Of a stretch of 64,000 bases of DNA, positions 54,721 to 61,534 are shown one piece after another. The stretch covers positions 292,866-356,865 of IMG/VR virus record IMGVR_UViG_3300027759_004177; one strand, written 5' to 3'. The notes under the pieces were generated by a model. It was not told the origin of the DNA and searched no databases. It saw only the letters and a list, made by a program, of their open reading frames with translations. Within the stretch, counting starts at the first letter, position 1. Every line of letters starts with the position of its first letter. Source of the DNA: a virus. A program made the position numbers and the translations under genes.

Positions 54721-54736
54721 GTTAGTGATCACTAAC
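54721..54736. promoter_or_regulatory. 16-bp perfect palindrome next to the -35 box
   Basis: GTTAGTGATCACTAAC is perfectly self-complementary and lies eight bases upstream of the -35 of the ParB operon, over the stop codon of the upstream gene. It has no T tract, so it is more like an operator than a terminator. The binding protein is unknown. Confidence 0.45.
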
Positions 54737-55118
54737 CTTGTGATTCTATATTATCTAAATATGATGCTAAGTCATTGCCGTGTAAGGTCAGCATCATGGC
54801 TTCTTCCTCTTCAAACACTATAATTTTTTGACGTTTGAGCAGGTAGTACATGCTTTTAAACTGTCGTTCTAATTGCAACAGATGATGATTGGTCAGTTCT
54901 TCAGGCAAAGCAAATTCATAACTTTGTAGTTTGAGCACAGCCTTGACAAATTGTAGTCCTTGAAGACTCAACCTTAGGCTGGTGTCGTCTGTGGGATTCT
55001 TCCACCAACGCAGTTGTAGGTCGGTAGTTTGGCCAATTGGAAACTCAGCCTGTTCTACAAATATTTTTGTGAGTTGACGTTGAGTGTAACGCTTATGGGA
55101 AGATTTTGTCGCCGGCAC
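54732..55118 (-). CDS. Hypothetical protein
   Basis: About 128 residues if the GTG at 55118 is used (26-base overlap with the upstream gene); an ATG at 55193 would give 153 residues but a 101-base overlap. The sequence has a basic N-terminus ('KSSHKRYTQRQLTKIFVE'), a beta segment ('TTDLQLRWWKNP') and a helical C-terminus with an acidic run ('FEEEEAMMLTLHG'). No family recognised. Its stop lies within the palindrome at 54721. Confidence 0.55.
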   Translation of the reverse strand: MPATKSSHKRYTQRQLTKIFVEQAEFPIGQTTDLQLRWWKNPTDDTSLRLSLQGLQFVKAVLKLQSYEFALPEELTNHHLLQLERQFKSMYYLLKRQKIIVFEEEEAMMLTLHGNDLASYLDNIESQG

Positions 55119-55380
55119 GTAACAGTACCACACTGAACTTGTCAGTCTTAAACAAGGTGTTGAGTTTCTTGCAGAGATTAATTGCATGGCCACTGTTACT
55201 GAAACTTACTTTTTTGTACTTGGGGCCAGGGTAACTCACTAAAATATTGTGTGTCTTGAGATTGATAGGTTGATTGTCGTAGAACACCGCCCAGATACCT
55301 TCAGAGGCCAGCACTTGCTCGCTCTTGTAAGTGGTTTTGTTAACGTGGTCCAACAACACAGTTGGCTTGGGTCTAGACAT
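55093..55380 (-). CDS. Hypothetical protein
   Basis: 95 residues, mixed beta/alpha ('SEGIWAVFYDNQPINLKTHN', 'YKKVSFSNSGHAINLCKKLN'), ending 'VLLRAGDKIFP'. A late-promoter-like GATAAATA lies 26 bases upstream (55406) with AAGGATAA as ribosome binding site. Function unknown. Confidence 0.6.
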   Translation of the reverse strand: MSRPKPTVLLDHVNKTTYKSEQVLASEGIWAVFYDNQPINLKTHNILVSYPGPKYKKVSFSNSGHAINLCKKLNTLFKTDKFSVVLLRAGDKIFP

Positions 55381-55405
55381 TTTCAGTTATCCTTGATATA
55401 CTGTT

Positions 55406-55413
55406 TATTTATC
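55406..55413 (-). promoter_or_regulatory. Late-type promoter motif GATAAATA on the minus strand
   Basis: In the 49-base gap upstream of the gene at 55093, GATAAATA lies 25 bases before the ATG, the same spacing as at 12624 on the plus strand. If used, this gene and the next would be expressed late as well as early. Confidence 0.45.
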
Positions 55414-55416
55414 TCT

Positions 55417-55432
55417 TAATATACGTATATTA
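55417..55432. promoter_or_regulatory. 16-bp AT-rich palindrome
   Basis: TAATATACGTATATTA is perfectly self-complementary and overlaps the stop codon of the gene at 55430. It lies just upstream of the late-promoter-like motif and could be an operator or a chance AT-rich palindrome. Confidence 0.3.
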
Positions 55433-55648
55433 TTTAAAACCGCCACCGTCCATGCTGATATCAGTTTTGATGATGGAATTTTCAGTATTTTTACAGAATC
55501 CACTGATGGTGGCCAGCAACTCGTAAATTTCGGCATGCAAGTTGCGAGCTTCTTGAGCATTCAGTGTTAAGATTTTGCCATTGCTTTGATTCATGGCTCT
55601 AACACGATCGTTAAACATGCGTACATGGACAGATACGTTATTGTCCAT
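55430..55648 (-). CDS. Small conserved phage-type hypothetical protein
   Basis: 72 residues ('VSVHVRMFNDRVRAMNQSNG', 'LTLNAQEARNLHAEIYELLA', ending 'DISMDGGGFK'). Small helix-strand protein without a known domain; the start and the 'MDGGGFK' tail look like a conserved phage family from memory. It overlaps the upstream gene by 11 bases. Confidence 0.65.
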   Translation of the reverse strand: MDNNVSVHVRMFNDRVRAMNQSNGKILTLNAQEARNLHAEIYELLATISGFCKNTENSIIKTDISMDGGGFK

Positions 55649-56114
55649 TGGCTTCTCGCATGGCTTCTATCATGCGGTCTTGAGTTTTGAATGGACCTTG
55701 ATATTCGTAACGATTCAGTGTGATAAGTTTTGGACAGTAGGCACGAACCCAGGTTGAACTGAATTTAATAATGTAGTAGCCGGCACAGAAGAAACTTTTA
55801 CTTTTGCTACCTTTGGTGTAGATGGGCAAGTAACGTTGCACATCTAACACTTCGTTGTTGGGTTGTGTGTTGGTGGGAAATCCATACACATCATACACAT
55901 CTAGTTTTTCTTTCTTGGGTTTTTCAGCCTTGACAAATTCGATGTTGTATTTTTTACTGATCATCTTGATTGATGGAAACAGTTCTCTTTGCTCATCGTG
56001 TACATAAGCAAAGCCGCCTTCTTCAATGGCCTGGATGGTGGCAATCTTTTCTCCACCTTCTTCTACAATCCAAAATTTATTTTTTACAACAGGTTTAGCA
56101 ATAATATCACTCAT
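55638..56114 (-). CDS. Conserved hypothetical protein
   Basis: 158 residues. The first 70 residues look like a small beta domain ('KFWIVEEGGEKIATIQAIEE', 'FAYVHDEQRELFPSIKMISK'), followed by a Lys-rich linker and a second beta-rich domain ('YYIIKFSSTWVRAYCPKLIT') ending in a helix. 'AGGAGTCACC' precedes the start. Possibly a nucleic-acid-binding adaptor; function unknown. Confidence 0.65.
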   Translation of the reverse strand: MSDIIAKPVVKNKFWIVEEGGEKIATIQAIEEGGFAYVHDEQRELFPSIKMISKKYNIEFVKAEKPKKEKLDVYDVYGFPTNTQPNNEVLDVQRYLPIYTKGSKSKSFFCAGYYIIKFSSTWVRAYCPKLITLNRYEYQGPFKTQDRMIEAMREANGQ

Positions 56115-56123
56115 GGTGACTCC

Positions 56124-56483
56124 TTAAATAGCTTCTTGTAAGATCCATACCAACCAGATATAGAACGTGTAGTGAGCCAGCTGATCGGCTCCCAGTTGAA
56201 TCCAAAACTTTTGTGTGTTGGCATTTCGTGTGCCCCATTTGGCCTTGACGTAATCTATGTGATAATGTACAACACTATCTAAGAGACCGAACACCAAACC
56301 CACCGGTGCACTATTCACAAATACTGTCACTATGATGCCAGTAAACACGCCATGCATGACAGCATGTTCTATGCCTCCCATAAGACCATATGTGCCTTTT
56401 TGTTCGACCATGTATTCAAACTGCAATACGAAATCTGCAATCCAATGTTTGACAGCCATCACAAACAATAACAAAAAAATCAT
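56124..56483 (-). CDS. DUF3307 membrane protein
   Basis: 119 residues with at least three membrane segments. Conserved polar residues inside or next to the helices match DUF3307: 'KHWIADFVLQ', 'GGIEHAVMHGVF', 'LLDSVVHYHIDYVKAKWG' and 'QLGADQLAHYTFYIW'. DUF3307 proteins occur in bacteria and phages, function unknown. Start overlaps the small membrane protein gene upstream as ATGA, so both membrane proteins are co-translated in the inner membrane. Confidence 0.75.
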   Translation of the reverse strand: MIFLLLFVMAVKHWIADFVLQFEYMVEQKGTYGLMGGIEHAVMHGVFTGIIVTVFVNSAPVGLVFGLLDSVVHYHIDYVKAKWGTRNANTQKFWIQLGADQLAHYTFYIWLVWILQEAI

Positions 56484-56650
56484 CTTTTAATAAACCAATA
56501 ATTTATCGCAGCAACCAACCAACTGATCGAAGCGTCAACATACTCTCCGCGACCAATCTGAGCACAACCGGCCATGATCAAAAAACCAATAAGAAACCAA
56601 GTGATTTCGGTGTAGTTACGCAAATACCACTGTCTAAAATTTTCTAACAT
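56480..56650 (-). CDS. 56-residue membrane protein
   Basis: A short gene lying between the exonuclease stop (56652) and DUF3307. It begins 'MLENFRQWYLRNYTEITWFL', has one or two hydrophobic segments ('IGFLIMAGCAQIG', 'ASISWLVAAINYWF') and ends 'IKR'. 'GGAATA' precedes the ATG, and the stop overlaps the DUF3307 start as ATGA, which supports translation. Function unknown. Confidence 0.65.
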   Translation of the reverse strand: MLENFRQWYLRNYTEITWFLIGFLIMAGCAQIGRGEYVDASISWLVAAINYWFIKR

Positions 56651-56651
56651 A

Positions 56652-57647
56652 TTATTCCTTTTCTGGGTAACTTGCTTCTAAAAATCTAGTGTACTGTTCA
56701 GCGTATTCTGACATTTTTACTAGATCATATTTGCCGCAAAACTTTAAAAAATGGGCACCAATCATGGGGCGGTTAAGTGCCACGCTATTTCCATCTATGG
56801 TGCCACGGATTTTAACTTTGACGTCGTCGGGTTGTGCGGTTAGGTCAACTAGCACACGATTACGTTCATAGTCGTCCAGCACACGATGTTCCTGACCGTT
56901 GTGATCAGTCCAGCGTTGTAGCATTAGATTATTCCACGCAAAGCCTTTCGCTGTTTTATCGTTAAATGCCTCAATGAGTCCCACTTTATTTTTACTTCCC
57001 ACCTTACGCACCCCTGGGTATGCCGAGAAAATGTTATCTGTGGGGTCACCTCGCATACATTTTTCGAAAAGAATCCACTTAGGATCCGGAATTGTTTTTG
57101 GTTCCTTAGTTTTTTTATCTTTGACTGGGGCACCTTTCTTGTCGAAAATACCTTGAATAGTGTGGAGCTCATCTGCGATTCCGTTATATTGATTTACATT
57201 TTCTGCTAGTAGTTGATGAAAGTCTGTATCACTTGACACAATGGTATGATGATCACGTGGGTGGGCTTGTATCCAACCGGCAATCAAATCATCTGCTTCA
57301 AGTTCAGGGTGTTGTAATACTGTGCAGTTTGTTTTTGTGGCCAAGAAGTCTTTGAGAGTATCGAAGCTTTCCCAAAACAATGCATCTTCTTCAGCTTCTT
57401 TTTCTGTCAAGGCCGCACGAGCCACACTACGATTCTTTTTATAAGGCTCATAATAGTCTTTACGCCAACTACGACCTTCCAAGCAGAAAATAACGTGATC
57501 TGCCTTTTGATCTCTCCAGCTCTTATTAACACTATTTAGCGTTACCTGAATGGCGAAACCCAGCCTATCCCAAGTATCAGCTTGACGGTGTGCGGCATGC
57601 CTGGCACGGAAGAAAGTATTAGCGGTGTCAACAAGTAGATATCTCAT
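56652..57647 (-). CDS. FEN-type 5'-3' exonuclease, T4 RNase H-like
   Basis: 331 residues from the ATG at 57647 ('MRYLLVDTANTFFRARHAAH'). Acidic metal ligands of the FEN/5' nuclease family are visible: Asp7, 'HPELEADDLIAGW', 'IVSSDTDFHQLL' and 'CMRGDPTDNIFSAYPGVRKV', the last leading into the helix-hairpin-helix. The role is removal of RNA primers and flaps during phage DNA replication. An apparent longer ORF upstream reads through the promoter and is rejected. The start coincides with the predicted transcription start of the promoter at 57654, suggesting a leaderless mRNA. Confidence 0.88.
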   Translation of the reverse strand: MRYLLVDTANTFFRARHAAHRQADTWDRLGFAIQVTLNSVNKSWRDQKADHVIFCLEGRSWRKDYYEPYKKNRSVARAALTEKEAEEDALFWESFDTLKDFLATKTNCTVLQHPELEADDLIAGWIQAHPRDHHTIVSSDTDFHQLLAENVNQYNGIADELHTIQGIFDKKGAPVKDKKTKEPKTIPDPKWILFEKCMRGDPTDNIFSAYPGVRKVGSKNKVGLIEAFNDKTAKGFAWNNLMLQRWTDHNGQEHRVLDDYERNRVLVDLTAQPDDVKVKIRGTIDGNSVALNRPMIGAHFLKFCGKYDLVKMSEYAEQYTRFLEASYPEKE

Positions 57648-57653
57648 GTAGTT

Positions 57654-57682
57654 ATAATAGCATATAATGATTAAGTTGTCAA
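57654..57682 (-). promoter_or_regulatory. Sigma70 promoter abutting the exonuclease start codon
   Basis: On the minus strand, TTGACA (57677-57682), a 17-base spacer and TATTAT (57654-57659). The -35 is consensus and the -10 matches five of six. Only six bases separate the -10 from the ATG, so the mRNA would begin at or beside the start codon. It overlaps the end of the upstream SGNH gene. Confidence 0.65.
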
Positions 57683-58372
57683 TAGCGTTTGGACATAATT
57701 TTGGTATAGGAATTCGGCCCAGGCGGTATGGGCATCTGGACCAAAATGATATGATCCAGGACGAACCGTTTCGAATCCCCGTTGCTTTAACCAATTGTAG
57801 TAAGTATATTCTGGACTGTATGGATGTATATAACTGTTGCCCCATTCAAATTTTAAAGTTTTGGTAAATGGTTCAAATGTGTTAAAAAATATGTGTGGTA
57901 TTTTGTTCTGGTCAAGATATCTATGCAGTTGGTGTATTTTTTCGTGTGCGTTTCTAACAGCATGATCGTAGTTGATGTTTAAAATGTAACCGCGGTATTG
58001 ATCTTTGATTTCTGTAGGCCAATCTTCACCAATGCCACCGGCATTGACTTGCCAATACTGTTCAGTGCCTTCGTGCCACCACTCTTCTCGTTCCCATGTT
58101 GACCACCCAATGATGGCCAACTCGGGTTTTACAATGTCAAGGGCCTTGTAAGTGGTACGAATGATTCTGTCGTTGCTACTGGCTGACTCTGCATCACATT
58201 GTAGTATGGCACCCAGCATGTTGGCCAACTCACAGCCGTAGCTGACACGTAGATTATCTGGATGCGGTTCACGTGCCATGTTCCAATATAGGCTATCGTC
58301 TTGGGCAAACGAATAGGTGTTTACTGCTTCGGCACCAGCACTATGGCTGTCACCATTTACATACAAGATCAC
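57671..58372 (-). CDS. SGNH/GDSL hydrolase-like protein
   Basis: 233 residues. Block I 'VNGDSHSAGAEA', block II 'ESASSNDRII', block III-like 'IIGWSTWEREEWW' and block V 'YHFGPDAHTAWAEFL' are present, the last with Asp/His in 'GPDAH' instead of the more usual DxxH. It is the seventh SGNH-type protein in the window and lies outside the main island. Overlaps the upstream gene as ATGA. Substrate unknown. Confidence 0.65.
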   Translation of the reverse strand: MILYVNGDSHSAGAEAVNTYSFAQDDSLYWNMAREPHPDNLRVSYGCELANMLGAILQCDAESASSNDRIIRTTYKALDIVKPELAIIGWSTWEREEWWHEGTEQYWQVNAGGIGEDWPTEIKDQYRGYILNINYDHAVRNAHEKIHQLHRYLDQNKIPHIFFNTFEPFTKTLKFEWGNSYIHPYSPEYTYYNWLKQRGFETVRPGSYHFGPDAHTAWAEFLYQNYVQTLLTT

Positions 58373-58755
58373 GATACTTCAGTACGCCCGTCACCAATAT
58401 CTCTACGTTCAATGTTGCGTGGACGTGCATCTATTGGCTGATTGGCTTCCCATTGTTCAAAGTTTTCTGCCACTACATTTTTACACACATCAGCAAACCA
58501 ACGGTCTACCATGTCTGCATCTGTATCTGCAGGTTTGTGTTGATAACCAGCACGTACCAGATTGGCAATAAACTTGTCATTCCAATCTAGCTCAAATGCA
58601 CCGTTGCCAATGTTGTCTGGATCTAAATCTACACTAAGAATCGCCACATAAGGTTCGCCCTTTTCTGTGGCCAAGTCCTTGGCAGATTTTTTTCGAGTCT
58701 TGGGTGCTTCTGGTTTTGTTTCGGGTTTCTTTTTAAAGCGATCAAATATTCCCAT
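58369..58755 (-). CDS. Conserved phage hypothetical protein
   Basis: 128 residues. Lys-rich N-terminus ('FDRFKKKPETKPEAPKTRKK'), then 'VAILSVDLDPDNIGNGAFEL' and 'DWNDKFIANLVRAGYQHKP', ending in a helical acidic region. I recall this layout from T4-like cyanophage proteins, which would support the phage classification, but could not check. Possible structural or regulatory role; unknown. Confidence 0.65.
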   Translation of the reverse strand: MGIFDRFKKKPETKPEAPKTRKKSAKDLATEKGEPYVAILSVDLDPDNIGNGAFELDWNDKFIANLVRAGYQHKPADTDADMVDRWFADVCKNVVAENFEQWEANQPIDARPRNIERRDIGDGRTEVS

Positions 58756-59704
58756 TTTTATTCCTTATGTTCTTAATGTAAAAACTTGCTACAAAAAATA
58801 TTACAAATGATGCCAGTGTTATCACAGTTGGTGTCAGCATATTTAGATTTTTACTCATGAAGTAAAAATAGTTTACAGCATTCATGGCCAGTACTGTGTA
58901 CAACATGGTTTCTTTACGTACCCATCCCAACAGTATGTTACCAAATGGAGCAAAAAACAACACCACCGGGGCAGCCGCCAGCCACATCAAATAAACATCC
59001 GGGTGTACAGCATCCAAAAACAAACCACGATAGGCAATGCCAAACACAGTGATCACAGCCATGAGCACAATGCTGATGTCTGTGCTGATCTTTTCCTTCA
59101 TGCCGTAGTAGCAGGTCAACGCAATGTAAATCAACATGTCACTGCCTGTGCCGAACATGGCAGAGGCACAACCACCTATGAATGAAAATATTGTAAAAGT
59201 AACAAATTGGGAACCTTTGAGTTCGACATCATCCACGGTGCCACGACCACGGCTGATCAAGTAGGCCACAATAAAGGCCAAGGCCAGACTCACAAACAAC
59301 ATCTGTACGGTTTTGAAAGCAACAGCACCGGCCACAGTGGTCATAAGCACAAAACCAATCATGTTTACGGCCGCATAGAACGGTATGTGTCTAAATGTTC
59401 GTAGATCATGTCCTTTGCGTGTCAAGATCCATATGGCCGCTGATACCATGCCAATGCTTTGTATAGCCAGACTAAAATCACGTGCCGCAGGCGGAGTAAT
59501 GTTAAAGTATAAACTCAAAATTGGAAATGCCACAGCACCGCCGCCTTCTGGGGTAAAGCCAGCCACTGCTGACCCAAACACCATCATTAACGCATACAGC
59601 CAGTGTGTTTCGTACAAGGCAAAACCCGGTCCGGTCAAGATCAGGTATAACCAAGTGGTCAATACTGCCACTGCCCACACGGGCCAAATCATCATTTTAT
59701 TCAT
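58742..59704 (-). CDS. TauE/SafE (TSUP) family membrane permease
   Basis: 320 residues with about eight or nine hydrophobic segments in two halves. Family-like motifs include 'GSAVAGFTPEGGGAVAFPIL' near residue 45 and 'SFIGGCASAMFGTGSDMLIY' in the second half. TSUP proteins carry sulfite, sulfoacetate, organosulfur or other anions across the inner membrane. No signal of truncation. It overlaps the flanking genes by 14 and 4 bases, so it belongs to the phage operon. A phage could use it to alter host sulfur or anion flow. Substrate not deducible. Confidence 0.8.
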   Translation of the reverse strand: MNKMMIWPVWAVAVLTTWLYLILTGPGFALYETHWLYALMMVFGSAVAGFTPEGGGAVAFPILSLYFNITPPAARDFSLAIQSIGMVSAAIWILTRKGHDLRTFRHIPFYAAVNMIGFVLMTTVAGAVAFKTVQMLFVSLALAFIVAYLISRGRGTVDDVELKGSQFVTFTIFSFIGGCASAMFGTGSDMLIYIALTCYYGMKEKISTDISIVLMAVITVFGIAYRGLFLDAVHPDVYLMWLAAAPVVLFFAPFGNILLGWVRKETMLYTVLAMNAVNYFYFMSKNLNMLTPTVITLASFVIFFVASFYIKNIRNKNGNI

Positions 59705-60201
59705 TTTGCATCCTGTTCTGTTACTTCTACCCAGGTGTAATCACCCAACCACTTGACCTGGCAAATATATTCATAATCTGCAGGCGCACCTGTGGTCCAA
59801 TCATTTGGGCCCAAGTGGGTCAATCTAGTGCCTTGTTTGTTGTGTTCGTAAGCCAACCAATAGGTTTGGCCGTGATACACTTGGAACTCGTACTTGGCGG
59901 CATGTACCATGTCGGTAATATCTAATCGACGCTTGAGTTCTGCTGCTTGTTTTTGTAATACTGTTACCAATTCTGTAATACGGTTATATTCTTGTTGAGC
60001 ATACATACGGGCCACATTGACCATGATGTCTTTTTGCTTTTCAACAGGAATAAGATCAAACTTGGGTCCACCCGCTTCAGTGGGATACGTGCTTACGTTG
60101 CGATTAAAAAACGCAACTAAGGTATTGCCAACTGTGACGTCAAAACTCTCTCGTCCGTCGGTGACATTGGATTTTTTTTCAGTCACTGTTGTAGTTGCCA
60201 A
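59701..60201 (-). CDS. DUF2452-like protein
   Basis: 166 residues. The central helical segment ('AELKRRLDITDMVHAAKYEF'), followed by 'YHGQTYWLAYEHNKQGTRL' and 'LGPNDWTTGAPADYEYICQV' then 'WLGDYTWVEV', matches the pattern of DUF2452 proteins as I remember them. No catalytic function known. It overlaps the TSUP gene by 4 bases and the small gene upstream by 19. Confidence 0.6.
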   Translation of the reverse strand: MATTTVTEKKSNVTDGRESFDVTVGNTLVAFFNRNVSTYPTEAGGPKFDLIPVEKQKDIMVNVARMYAQQEYNRITELVTVLQKQAAELKRRLDITDMVHAAKYEFQVYHGQTYWLAYEHNKQGTRLTHLGPNDWTTGAPADYEYICQVKWLGDYTWVEVTEQDAK

Positions 60202-60407
60202 ATTAAGTGTTCCTGGGGAGCATGATATCTGTATTCAAACACAGGTTCACCGGGGCCGACCCAGACTGCTGTGCCACGATATGCATGTTGCAACCAGATT
60301 TGACGGTTAGTGAGTTCACATTGTTTCGGCCACCAGACAAATACGTAATCCCAGTCGGCTCGTGCATGAAACTGATCATAGTGGTCCATGCCCGGTATGG
60401 GAGCCAT
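60183..60407 (-). CDS. Small hypothetical protein
   Basis: 74 residues from the ATG at 60407, one base after the QueE stop; a longer in-frame ORF inside queE is rejected. Aromatic-rich sequence ('ARADWDYVFVWWPKQCELTN', 'IWLQHAYRGTAVWVGPGEPV') suggests a compact beta protein. Likely co-translated with QueE. Function unknown. Confidence 0.6.
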   Translation of the reverse strand: MAPIPGMDHYDQFHARADWDYVFVWWPKQCELTNRQIWLQHAYRGTAVWVGPGEPVFEYRYHAPQEHLIWQLQQ

Positions 60408-60408
60408 A

Positions 60409-61269
60409 TTATTTGCCCCAGCCGTTGCCCCAGAGATCCACATGCAAGCGTGGGCTGTAGTTGAATCCCAGTTTGCAACAGATGTTGGCAATGTTTAGTT
60501 TGTTTGATTCGTATGGATCAACTACACCGCCCTGTGGCATCAAGTATACCACGCCTTTGAAACCGTCATGTCTAAATGCATCCACAGCACGTATGGCTTC
60601 TGTAACGTGATCTTCAGTTTCAACCACAAACTTGAGATAAGTGTGTCCGTAAGTTTGATAGATATTGACAATCTTGGGTTTGATAGCATCATCCCACGAC
60701 TCGCCTGACGCACTTAGTTTGGCACTGACACTGAATGTGACTTCACGTCCGGCTTTGTCACTGGCCCAGTCAATCAAGTAATCGCGGAAGTCTTCGTGTA
60801 GTTCTTGAGTACCGTTGGTTTCAAATGTGATATTCTTCAAGTCTGCCATGCGGTGATGACTCAACAGTTCTGCATAAGCACGTTGCCAACCTAGCAAAGG
60901 TTCACCGCCTGTAATAACCAAGTGAACATCATTGCCATTGTTTTGCATCCACATGTTATTAGGTGTCAGCGCCAACATCTTTTCCACAAGTTCTTCTGTG
61001 GTCAGTGTGTGACTCAGGTGTTTGTAGGCTGGATGCCACGATGCATAACTGTCACATCCTGTTTCTACCAATGGAAGATCGTTGAATGTTTTGTACAGTT
61101 CTACCTTTTTGGCCACGTCATCTGCACCTGTTGATTTTTCGCCAGGCTTGCAACCAAAACCTGAACAGGTAAAGTTACATCCGTATGTTCTTAAGAATAC
61201 GCTAGGTACTCCAACAAAGCGACCTTCGCCTTGTAAGCTATAAAATATTTCGCTGACTTTAATCTTCAT
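60409..61269 (-). CDS. queE: 7-carboxy-7-deazaguanine synthase QueE (radical SAM)
   Basis: 286 residues. 'EIFYSLQGEGRFVGVPSVFL' is the classic QueE opening; 'LRTYGCNFTCSGFGC' carries the cluster cysteines, and 'VITGGEPLLGWQ' the SAM motif. The cysteine spacing is unusual: C31 and C35 are CxxxC, but the third candidate is C40 (after four residues) or C72 ('TGCDSYASWHP'), not the normal CxxC. QueE converts carboxytetrahydropterin, the QueD product, to 7-carboxy-7-deazaguanine, the precursor of preQ0, queuosine and deazaguanine DNA modifications. QueD lies two genes upstream. QueC is not in the window. Confidence 0.92.
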   Translation of the reverse strand: MKIKVSEIFYSLQGEGRFVGVPSVFLRTYGCNFTCSGFGCKPGEKSTGADDVAKKVELYKTFNDLPLVETGCDSYASWHPAYKHLSHTLTTEELVEKMLALTPNNMWMQNNGNDVHLVITGGEPLLGWQRAYAELLSHHRMADLKNITFETNGTQELHEDFRDYLIDWASDKAGREVTFSVSAKLSASGESWDDAIKPKIVNIYQTYGHTYLKFVVETEDHVTEAIRAVDAFRHDGFKGVVYLMPQGGVVDPYESNKLNIANICCKLGFNYSPRLHVDLWGNGWGK

Positions 61270-61534
61270 ATATTGTTGACCATTGTGTTAATTTTTGACT
61301 CTTTCTCACTTGTGCCGCATGTAATTCTGCTTCTGTAAAAATATTGTGTGCCTTGAGTAATTCTACTAACAATGTAACATCGCCTAGTTCTTGTACCAAA
61401 TGTTCACGCTGGGTACCACCATCCTTGTAGCTATTGTCAATACCAAAGCGGCGAATCTTGCTGATAGCAACAATAACTTCAGCACACTCCTCTTGCAGTA
61501 TGTCTAAGATTTCGTTAACCTTCGTAGATTGCAC
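61259..61534 (-). CDS. MazG-like nucleotide pyrophosphohydrolase
   Basis: About 91 residues from a GTG at 61534 with GGAG upstream (20-base overlap with queD); an earlier start at 61570 would overlap by 56. The metal-binding pattern 'LQEECAEVIVAISKIRRFG' followed by 'LVQELGDVTLLVELL' matches EExxE...ExxD of the all-alpha NTP pyrophosphatase (MazG) superfamily. Such phage enzymes hydrolyse nucleotides such as dCTP/dUTP or modified NTPs. Possible housekeeping role in the deaza-guanine/nucleotide pathway. Confidence 0.78.
   Translation of the reverse strand: MQSTKVNEILDILQEECAEVIVAISKIRRFGIDNSYKDGGTQREHLVQELGDVTLLVELLKAHNIFTEAELHAAQVRKSQKLTQWSTIYED

Noticed and set aside
57648-57845. N-terminal extension of the exonuclease ORF
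   Set aside because: It reads through the promoter and into the SGNH gene; the conserved FEN opening starts at the ATG at 57647.
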